A stretch of DNA of 12,591 nucleotides. Source: Clostridiales bacterium (GTDB taxonomy: Bacteria > Bacillota > Clostridia > Christensenellales > UMGS416). The stretch spans positions 1 through 12,591 of the forward strand of contig JAAYXU010000209.1 in assembly GCA_012515725.1 (NCBI GenBank). The letters are read 5' to 3'. The position numbers and the translations under genes were made by a program. Below are positions 6,836 to 11,714 of this stretch, in pieces (the first letter of the stretch is position 1; each line of letters opens with the position of its first letter). The notes under the pieces were generated by a model that was not told the origin of the DNA, ran no database searches, and was given only the letters and a program-made list of their open reading frames with translations.

Positions 6836-9203
6836 CCGCGCCTTCAGTCCGGAACCAGGGTAGAATGAACGGGAAAAAACCGGGCGGCGTGATTTCGATA
6901 GAAACGATACCGGTGGGTTCCCCCGCGAGGGGGGACCCGTTTTTTATGATTCCGGGATGCAGCGGAACCACTCGGTATCGATAAACGCCCGGCTCCGGTG
7001 TAATATCCGTCCAGGTCAGCACGCCCCGTCCCGGCTCCAGCATTCCCGCCGCACTGAACGTCTCGTCCCCAGGCCCCTGCTTCTCAATCCGGTACGCGGC
7101 GAACTCCTGCACGACCATGAACTGGAGCACCACGTTTCCATCCTCGTCCTTCCATCCGATCAGCGAGCGGGGCGCGGACGGCGCGGCCCAGTGCGGAGAC
7201 TTTTTCACCGGCTCCGTCCCTTTGGTGAAGTATTCCCACAGCCGATATTCCTCAGGCGCGAGATCACCTGCCAGGCACAGCTCCCCATTCTCTTTGAGCG
7301 CCTTAGCGTCCAGAGCGACCTGCGTGACTCCCTCGGGGCGTATGAATACCGGGGGGGTCTTCCCGTCATAGATTGCGCGCATGATTCCCGCGGCCAGCGC
7401 GGCCGGGTATCGCCCGCCGGTGGCGTTTTCGGGCATGGAGAGCGTGTGATCGTGTCCCATCCATATGGTCAGCACCATCTCGGGATTGTACACCGCGATC
7501 CATGCGTCGCGCACCCCTCCCGCGCCGTCGGAAACAGTGCCCGTCTTGGCCGCAAGCGGAATACCGGCCTGCGCTAGCCGCGATCCCGTCCCCTCGAGCA
7601 CCGCGTCCCTTAATATATCGCTGAGTATGAACGCGGTCTCGGCGCGGAGAATTCGGGAGACTTCCGCTTCGTGTTCGTACACGGTCTTCCCTTCGGGGGA
7701 CTCGATGCGCCGGATGAGCGTGGGCTCGAGAGCATAGCCGCCGTTTGAGAGCGGGATATACGACCGGGCTATCTGCATCGGGGAGGCCCCCTCCGTGAGG
7801 CCGCCCAGCGCGATGTTCAGGTTTTCATCCGCCTGTGTGAACGTGATGCCCGACAGACGTGCGTACCGCATCGCGTCGGTCAGCCCGATATCGTGCAGCA
7901 CCCGTACGGCAGGCACGTTGAGAGACTCCACCAGCGCCTGCCGCAGCGTGACCGGCCCGCTGTATGTCCCAGTAAAGTTCTGCGGGCGGTAACCCGCGTA
8001 GTCGACCGGCTCGTCCAGTAGCAGCGTGGCCGCCGTATAGCCATATAGATCCATCGCAGGCGCGTACACGAGTACGGGCTTAATGGTGGAGCCCGGCTGT
8101 CGTTTCGCGTCGGTGGCACGGTTGAACCCCCGCGTCACATAGTTTCGGCCTCCCAGTAGCGCCATAACGCCGCCGGTGCGGCTGTCCGCCATTACGACCG
8201 CCGCCTCCACCGCCATGTCACCTGACGCCTCGGGAAAGAACGCGTCGTCCCTCAGCAGCTTGAAAGTCGTTTCCTGCAACGAGGCGTCCAGGTACGTATA
8301 TACGCGGTAGCCGCTCGTTACAAGCGAGTCGTAGTCAGTCCCCAGTATCCGGGCCGCCTCGGTGAGCGCCGCGTCGATATAGCTGTCGGCGGCTTTCGTG
8401 CCCTGTGAGGGCGCGGCCAGACGCACCGGCTCCTTTTTCGCCTCGCGAGCCTGCCGGGCGGAGATAAATCCCGCCTGGGCCATCTCGTCCAGCACCAGAT
8501 TGCGGCGCGTGACCGACTTTTCAAGGTTCAGATGCGGCGCGTATATACCGGTTCCTTTGAGAACGCCCGCCAGCAGCGCGCCTTCGGCCAGCGTCAGCTC
8601 CGAGGCGGACTTTGCGAAATACCTGCGCGCCGCCGCCTCGATACCGTAAGCGCCCCCGCCGAAATAATTGTAATTGAGGTACATTTCGAGTATCTTTTCT
8701 TTTGAGAACTCGTTTTCGAGCTGCCACGCCAACCATGCTTCCTGCGCCTTGCGCCGCCATGTCTTCTCGGTGGTCAGGTGGGTGTTCTTGATAAGCTGCT
8801 GCGTGATCGTGCTTGCGCCCTGTGAGAGCGTCCCGGTGCGGATATCGGTGATGAGCGCGCCCGCGATGCGCCGGAAATCCACGCCGTGATGAGAATAGAA
8901 ACGCAGATCCTCCACGGCGATGATCGCCTTGACCACGTGGTCGGGTACCTCGGACAAAGGTATGCTGGTACGGTTTTCGAGACTGTGAATCGCCGCAGCC
9001 GGTTCGCCCGCGTGGTCGTAAACATGCAGTGTCTGGTCGAGACTGAGTATTTTATCAGCGTCCAGCCTTTCCCAGCTGGGAAAGTCGAGATACCATACGA
9101 GCGCTGCGCCCCCGGCGATCGCCGCGATCAGCAGCGTCAGCAGCGCCCCCCGCAGTATCCTTTTTATGATGCCTCTCTTTGCGCGTCTATGTGTATGCGC
9201 CAT
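6750..9203 (-). CDS. Class A penicillin-binding protein (bifunctional transglycosylase/transpeptidase) with Fn3-like C-terminus
   Basis: The protein has 817 residues. ATG 9203 is preceded by GGAGGG (9214-9209) with a 5-nt gap. A short basic cytoplasmic tail and a membrane anchor (about 17-38) precede the GT51 glycosyltransferase: VEDLRFYSHHGVD with catalytic Glu98, and QGASTITQQLIKN (128-140). The transpeptidase carries GSTIK (Ser372 nucleophile, Lys375), SLN (427-429) and KTG (553-555), so both activities look intact. Residues about 675-770 form a fibronectin-III-like domain, followed by a Pro/Thr-rich tail. The protein polymerises lipid II and cross-links peptides outside the membrane. It diverges from spoIIAA; in Bacillus the gene before spoIIAA is another PBP (dacF), and some class A PBPs (pbpF, pbpG) are sigma-F dependent, but no convincing promoter was found for this one. 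Its distal codons carry an antisense terminator. Confidence 0.93.
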   Translation of the reverse strand: MAHTHRRAKRGIIKRILRGALLTLLIAAIAGGAALVWYLDFPSWERLDADKILSLDQTLHVYDHAGEPAAAIHSLENRTSIPLSEVPDHVVKAIIAVEDLRFYSHHGVDFRRIAGALITDIRTGTLSQGASTITQQLIKNTHLTTEKTWRRKAQEAWLAWQLENEFSKEKILEMYLNYNYFGGGAYGIEAAARRYFAKSASELTLAEGALLAGVLKGTGIYAPHLNLEKSVTRRNLVLDEMAQAGFISARQAREAKKEPVRLAAPSQGTKAADSYIDAALTEAARILGTDYDSLVTSGYRVYTYLDASLQETTFKLLRDDAFFPEASGDMAVEAAVVMADSRTGGVMALLGGRNYVTRGFNRATDAKRQPGSTIKPVLVYAPAMDLYGYTAATLLLDEPVDYAGYRPQNFTGTYSGPVTLRQALVESLNVPAVRVLHDIGLTDAMRYARLSGITFTQADENLNIALGGLTEGASPMQIARSYIPLSNGGYALEPTLIRRIESPEGKTVYEHEAEVSRILRAETAFILSDILRDAVLEGTGSRLAQAGIPLAAKTGTVSDGAGGVRDAWIAVYNPEMVLTIWMGHDHTLSMPENATGGRYPAALAAGIMRAIYDGKTPPVFIRPEGVTQVALDAKALKENGELCLAGDLAPEEYRLWEYFTKGTEPVKKSPHWAAPSAPRSLIGWKDEDGNVVLQFMVVQEFAAYRIEKQGPGDETFSAAGMLEPGRGVLTWTDITPEPGVYRYRVVPLHPGIIKNGSPLAGEPTGIVSIEITPPGFFPFILPWFRTEGAATTPVPAQTPTPKPTYSPPARSAAHSVA
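6915..6945 (+). terminator. Intrinsic terminator of the mrfA-mrfB-TPR unit, embedded in the PBP gene
   Basis: A 10-bp stem (6915-6924 with 6929-6938, one T-G wobble) is closed by a GCGA GNRA tetraloop and is followed by G and six T (6940-6945). This is a textbook rho-independent terminator on the plus strand, 79 bp after the TPR stop. It lies wholly inside the minus-strand PBP coding sequence, opposite codons 756-763. In the PBP transcript the same hairpin forms but no U-run follows it, so it should act in one direction only. Confidence 0.9.
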
Positions 9204-9271
9204 GGTTTCCCTCCGTCACTGACCGTAATTTTTCCAAAACCGAGTCTGTTTATCAATTATTTCGGGAATCA

Positions 9272-9302
9272 TGTATAGTTCCGTATTCAGACAGCCATAC
9301 TT
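9272..9302 (+). promoter_or_regulatory. Candidate forespore (sigma-F/sigma-G) promoter upstream of spoIIA
   Basis: TGTATA (9272-9277), an 18-bp spacer and CATACTT (9296-9302). Against the classic sigma-G consensus TGAATA / CATACTA this is 5 of 6 and 6 of 7. TGTATA also fits the sigma-F -35 WGYATA completely. The predicted start near 9309 gives a leader of about 100 nt to spoIIAA. In Bacillus subtilis a forespore promoter upstream of dacF also reads into spoIIA, so positive feedback by forespore factors has precedent. Confidence 0.5.
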
Positions 9303-9322
9303 ATAGTGCGGGGGGCAGGGGG

Positions 9323-9349
9323 TTCGCCAAAGGTAGCCACCCCTCGACA
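9323..9349 (-). promoter_or_regulatory. Array of three 0A-box-like Spo0A sites at 10-bp pitch
   Basis: On the minus strand, TGGCGAA (9329-9323) matches the 0A box TGNCGAA fully, TGGCTAC (9339-9333) matches at 5 of 7 and TGTCGAG (9349-9343) at 6 of 7. The three heptamers start at exactly 10-bp intervals, which is the helical phasing known for tandem Spo0A dimers. The array ends 9 bp upstream of the sigma-H -35, where an activator would contact polymerase. Spo0A activation of the sigma-H spoIIA promoter is established in Bacillus subtilis. Confidence 0.6.
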
Positions 9350-9358
9350 AAACCGGTC

Positions 9359-9387
9359 AGAGGACTCATTAGGCCAACGTGGAATTA
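9359..9387 (+). promoter_or_regulatory. Sigma-H promoter of the spoIIA operon
   Basis: AGAGGACTC (9359-9367), an 11-bp spacer and GTGGAATTA (9379-9387) fit the sigma-H consensus RnAGGAwWW-N11-12-RnnGAATww, with the core AGGA and GAAT intact and deviations only at the seventh and ninth positions of the -35. The predicted start is near 9393-9395, immediately before the Shine-Dalgarno sequence. The spoIIA operon is the classic sigma-H, Spo0A-dependent early sporulation operon, so motif and position agree. Confidence 0.75.
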
Positions 9388-9390
9388 ACA

Positions 9391-9397
9391 TGTCGAA
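9391..9397 (+). promoter_or_regulatory. Perfect 0A box at the predicted spoIIA transcription start
   Basis: TGTCGAA matches the Spo0A core TGNCGAA at all positions, in plus orientation. It overlaps the expected sigma-H start point and the first bases of the Shine-Dalgarno sequence. A 7-mer alone can arise by chance. In this place bound Spo0A would tend to hinder initiation, so it could limit expression at high Spo0A phosphate. Confidence 0.35.
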
Positions 9398-9402
9398 GGG
9401 GG
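9396..9402 (+). promoter_or_regulatory. Shine-Dalgarno sequence that selects the TTG start of spoIIAA
   Basis: AAGGGGG can pair over 7 bases with the 16S tail (one G-U). It abuts ATG 9403 directly, leaving no spacer, but lies 9 nt from TTG 9412. GTG 9379 would lie inside the sigma-H -10 element, upstream of the predicted transcript start. Confidence 0.6.
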
Positions 9403-9411
9403 ATGCGGCGA

Positions 9412-9717
9412 TTGTTGACACATATGAGGCAGGGCAAACGGCTCGTCATCAAACTGCAGGGTGAAATCGATCACCATACCGCAGCGGCCATCCGCGACGA
9501 GATGGATACACTGATCTGGCGGTATCCGGTCGAGACGCTGATCGTGGATGTCGGAAACGTGACGTTCATGGACAGCTCCGGGATCGGAATACTAATCGGG
9601 CGTTACCGTATCATGAGCCGGATGGGGGGAACCCTGCGCGTGCGCGGCGCCCGGGATCAGGTAGATCGGATCCTGGAATTCGCCGGCATCTACAAAATCT
9701 GTCAGAAGGAAGCGTGA
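9412..9717 (+). CDS. spoIIAA: Anti-sigma-F factor antagonist SpoIIAA
   Basis: From TTG 9412 the protein has 101 residues. It is a STAS-domain anti-anti-sigma factor: LQGEIDHHTA (15-24) and FMDSSGIGILIGRY (52-65) are near-identical to Bacillus SpoIIAA, and Ser55 in DSSG corresponds to the serine that SpoIIAB phosphorylates and SpoIIE dephosphorylates. Unphosphorylated SpoIIAA binds SpoIIAB and frees sigma-F in the forespore. The start is uncertain: TTG 9412 has the best ribosome-binding-site spacing, while ATG 9403 would give the same N-terminal length as the Bacillus protein. The C-terminus stops after YKICQKEA, about 15 residues shorter than in Bacillus. It is the first gene of the spoIIA operon, with 21 bp between its stop and spoIIAB. 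Confidence 0.95.
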   Translation: MLTHMRQGKRLVIKLQGEIDHHTAAAIRDEMDTLIWRYPVETLIVDVGNVTFMDSSGIGILIGRYRIMSRMGGTLRVRGARDQVDRILEFAGIYKICQKEA

Positions 9718-9738
9718 ACACTAATGGGAGAGAAGAAG

Positions 9739-10200
9739 ATGAGGGAGTACATGCAGCTTCATATTTCAAGCGATTCTCGGAACGAATCCTTCGCTCGCGT
9801 GGTTGTAGCGGCCTATGCCGCCCGGCTCAATCCGACAGTCGAGGAGATCGCCGATATCAAGACCGCGGTGTCGGAGGCGGTGACCAACGCCATCATACAC
9901 GGCTACGAGCAGCAGCCCGGCCAGATCGTCGTCGAGGCGTGCATCGAGGCGGACACGCTCCGGGTAGAGGTGATCGACTACGGCTGCGGCATCGACGACG
10001 TAGCCCGGGCGATGGAGCCGCTGTATACATCCAAGCCCGGAGGCGAGCGCAGCGGACTGGGGTTCACTGTCATGCAGTCGTTCATGGACGAGCTGGAAGT
10101 GCTATCAACGCCCGGCAGCGGCACACGCATTAAGATGGCCAAACGCGTCGCAGCGCGGCAGACGGCGGAAAGAGAAGATGAACAAGAGCAACTTCGATAA
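9739..10200 (+). CDS. spoIIAB: Anti-sigma-F factor and serine kinase SpoIIAB
   Basis: The protein has 153 residues (146 in Bacillus). ATG 9739 was chosen over ATG 9724 because GGGAG lies 8 nt before it and because MREYMQLHISSDSRNESFAR then aligns without offset to the Bacillus N-terminus. This GHKL ATPase shows the N-box SEAVTNAIIHGYE (Glu46 catalytic base, Asn50 Mg), the G1 box DYGCGID (80-86) and the G2 box ERSGLGFTVM (103-112), with the ATP lid between. It binds sigma-F with ATP, and it phosphorylates SpoIIAA. The C-terminal tail is charged and slightly extended, and its last 23 bp overlap the start of sigF, consistent with coupled translation. Confidence 0.96.
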   Translation: MREYMQLHISSDSRNESFARVVVAAYAARLNPTVEEIADIKTAVSEAVTNAIIHGYEQQPGQIVVEACIEADTLRVEVIDYGCGIDDVARAMEPLYTSKPGGERSGLGFTVMQSFMDELEVLSTPGSGTRIKMAKRVAARQTAEREDEQEQLR

Positions 10201-10921
10201 CCATCACGAACGCACGATGGCCCTCATCGCGCGGGCGCAGCAGGGCGACCGGCAGGCAGAGGGGATGCTCATCGAGGAAAACATGGCGCTCGTACACAGT
10301 GTCGCCAAGCGGTTCCGGGACCGGGGCGTCGAGTACGAGGACATATTCCAGATGGGCTGCGTCGGGTTCCTTAAAGCCGTCAAGCGCTTCGACGCAAGCT
10401 ACAACGTGTGCTTTTCGACCTACGCGGTGCCGATGATAATGGGCGAAATACGCCGGACGCTCCGCGACGACGGCATGGTCAAGGTCAGCCGCTCGATCCG
10501 CGAAACAGCCAAAACCATCATGCAGGCCCAGGAAACGCTGCAGTCGCTGCTGGGCCGCAGCCCGACGCTGCAGGAGGTGGCCGATCACTGCGACCTCAAG
10601 CCCGAGGAGATCAGCTTCTATCTCGAGTCGCTGGTGCAGCCGCTGTCGATCGACGAGCCGCTTCCCGGCGACGACGGCGCGGCGTTGCGCCAGGGCGACC
10701 ACATGCCGGGCGTTGAAAACCAGGAGGAAACGACGCTCAATAATATTCTGATCCGCCAGGCCATGAGACAGCTGCCGCCCCGGGAGAAAAGAATCATATA
10801 TCTTCGCTACTTCAAGGATCAGACCCAAAACGAAATCGCGTCCACGCTGGGCGTGTCGCAGGTTCAGATCTCACGGCTCGAAAAAAAGATACTAAGGAAA
10901 ATGCGCTGCAGCATGATTTAG
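10178..10921 (+). CDS. sigF: RNA polymerase sporulation sigma factor sigma-F (SpoIIAC)
   Basis: The protein has 247 residues. ATG 10178 lies within the end of spoIIAB, preceded by GGAAAGAG. It has sigma-70 region 2 with DIFQMGCVGFLKAVKRFD (55-72) for core binding and FSTYAVPMIMGEIRR (79-93) for -10 recognition, then the forespore-type VSRSIRE (103-109), region 3 (LLGRSPTLQEVADHCDLKPEEI) and region 4 with the helix-turn-helix TQNEIASTLGVSQVQISRLEKKIL (216-239). Gene order behind spoIIAA and spoIIAB separates it from the paralogues sigma-G and sigma-B. It drives the first forespore transcription programme after septation and is held inactive by SpoIIAB. The 158 bp after its stop contain no gene but several regulatory candidates. 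Confidence 0.96.
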   Translation: MNKSNFDNHHERTMALIARAQQGDRQAEGMLIEENMALVHSVAKRFRDRGVEYEDIFQMGCVGFLKAVKRFDASYNVCFSTYAVPMIMGEIRRTLRDDGMVKVSRSIRETAKTIMQAQETLQSLLGRSPTLQEVADHCDLKPEEISFYLESLVQPLSIDEPLPGDDGAALRQGDHMPGVENQEETTLNNILIRQAMRQLPPREKRIIYLRYFKDQTQNEIASTLGVSQVQISRLEKKILRKMRCSMI

Positions 10922-10934
10922 CCTGCTGCGTCAG

Positions 10935-10953
10935 TCATATCTTATTTCATATC
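10935..10953 (+). repeat. Short direct repeat TCATATC in the sigF-spoVA gap
   Basis: TCATATC occurs at 10935-10941 and 10947-10953, 12 bp apart, followed by CCATAT at 10953-10958 and again at 10993-10998. The stretch is markedly more AT-rich than the genes around it. It may simply be AT-rich spacer or a regulator-binding region; no known operator is recognised. Confidence 0.3.
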
Positions 10954-11007
10954 CATATTGTTACATAGTGTAGATTTGCTGTCCAAATCCATCCATATCC
11001 GGTGAAA

Positions 11008-11050
11008 CGCGGCACCGCGATTGCCGGGCATTTTTTGTGTGCCGCGGCAA
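11008..11050 (+). promoter_or_regulatory. Overlapping alternative hairpins before the spoVA unit, possible attenuator
   Basis: Arm 11008-11015 (CGCGGCAC) can pair perfectly over 8 bp with 11039-11046. Alternatively 11010-11014 pairs with 11022-11026 (5 bp, 7-nt loop), followed four bases later by six T (11031-11036), a weak terminator form. A third pairing is TTGCCG 11021-11026 with CGGCAA 11045-11050. The pairings exclude one another, so the region could act as a weak terminator/antiterminator after sigF. No strong intrinsic terminator is present. Confidence 0.3.
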
Positions 11051-11056
11051 ATACTA
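11027..11056 (+). promoter_or_regulatory. Candidate sigma-G-type promoter of the spoVA unit
   Basis: GGCATT (11027-11032), a 17-bp spacer and AATACTA (11050-11056, 6 of 7 against CATACTA). The -35 fits the degenerate GNATR forespore pattern at 4 of 5. The predicted start near 11063 lies just ahead of the ribosome-binding site of the small membrane gene. In Bacillus subtilis spoVA is a sigma-G operon, so the position is what would be expected. Confidence 0.4.
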
Positions 11057-11079
11057 AAGAAAAAAGAGCGGGTGACAGC

Positions 11080-11271
11080 ATGCAGACGGAAAACGCATTG
11101 CACAGGAAAAGAAGGCTGAAAAACGCCCTCGCGGCGGTCGTGGCGCTGCTCGTACTGAGCACGGCGGCGCTTGTTATTTACCTAAAGTTCTTTTACAACG
11201 GAAACGATGGGCGCAGCGGAACAATACTCATCGAAGCGGGAGCGCAGCGGCATGAAGAACCAAATGAATGA
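11080..11271 (+). CDS. Small single-pass membrane protein of unknown function, first gene of the spoVA unit
   Basis: The protein has 63 residues. ATG 11080 was chosen because GGGTGA (11070-11075) precedes it by 4 nt; the longer frame from 11002 has no ribosome-binding site and would cover the hairpins and the promoter. A basic N-terminus (HRKRRLK, 8-14) is followed by a hydrophobic segment at about 16-38 (LAAVVALLVLSTAALVIYL) and a polar, acidic tail of about 25 residues ending HEEPNE, predicting an N-in, C-out single-pass protein. I do not recognise it. It overlaps the start of spoVAC by 20 bp, which suggests coupled translation and supports it as a real gene. It occupies the slot held by spoVAA-spoVAB in Bacillus but shows no visible similarity to either. 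Confidence 0.6.
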   Translation: MQTENALHRKRRLKNALAAVVALLVLSTAALVIYLKFFYNGNDGRSGTILIEAGAQRHEEPNE

Positions 11272-11710
11272 AATCACGCCCCAGCAGTATCAGAAAATGG
11301 CCGACCGGGCCAATCCGCCAAGCAAGGTCGCCTACCACTGTCTGATGGCGTTCCTGGTGGGCGGGCTCATATGCGTGATCGGGCAGGTCGTATCCAATAT
11401 CGGCAAGGCGCTCCTGCAGCTCGACAAGGAAAGCGCGTCCGCCTTCACCGCGATCGTCATGGTATTCCTGGGCGCGACGCTGACGGGGCTGGGCATATAC
11501 GACCGGATCGGCTCGGTGGCCGGGGCAGGCTCCATCGTACCCATCACGGGTTTTGCCAATTCGATCGTCGCTCCGGCTATCGAGTTCAAACAAGAGGGCT
11601 ACATCATGGGCACAGGTTCGCGCATGTTCAATCTGGCCGGTCCGGTATTGGTCTACGGGATCAGCGCGTCCATCGTGGGCGGCTTCCTGTATTACCTTCT
11701 GAAAGGATAG
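11252..11710 (+). CDS. spoVAC: Stage V sporulation protein AC (SpoVAC)
   Basis: The protein has 152 residues. ATG 11252 has GGGAG 9 nt upstream; the in-frame ATG at 11207 would add 15 residues not seen in typical SpoVAC. The segments AFLVGGLICVIGQ (33-45) and LGATLTGLGIYDRIGSVAGAGSIVPITGFANSIVAPAIEFKQEGYIMGTG are hallmark SpoVAC sequence, with several membrane-spanning helices (about 30-50, 64-84, 92-112, 128-150). SpoVAC is a membrane protein of the SpoVA complex that takes up dipicolinic acid into the forespore and releases it on germination, and it has been reported to act as a mechanosensitive channel. Four bases separate its stop from the spoVAD start. Confidence 0.95.
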   Translation: MKNQMNEITPQQYQKMADRANPPSKVAYHCLMAFLVGGLICVIGQVVSNIGKALLQLDKESASAFTAIVMVFLGATLTGLGIYDRIGSVAGAGSIVPITGFANSIVAPAIEFKQEGYIMGTGSRMFNLAGPVLVYGISASIVGGFLYYLLKG

Positions 11711-11714
11711 CGTC

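Noticed and set aside
9228..9256. TTGATA-N17-AAAAAT on the minus strand as the PBP promoter
   Set aside because: The -10 matches only 4 of 6 and would leave a leader of only a few bases before the ribosome-binding site; too weak to annotate.
9309..9322. G-rich run as a G-quadruplex
   Set aside because: Only two G-tracts are present, fewer than the four needed.
9379..9411. GTG 9379 as the spoIIAA start
   Set aside because: It lies inside the sigma-H -10 element, upstream of the predicted transcript start, and has no ribosome-binding site.
9724..9738. ATG 9724 as the spoIIAB start
   Set aside because: Its ribosome-binding site would be 13 nt away, and the start at 9739 aligns exactly with the Bacillus N-terminus.
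11002..11079. N-terminal extension of the small membrane protein from ATG-less start at 11002
   Set aside because: It would cover the hairpins and promoter candidate and has no ribosome-binding site; ATG 11080 has one.
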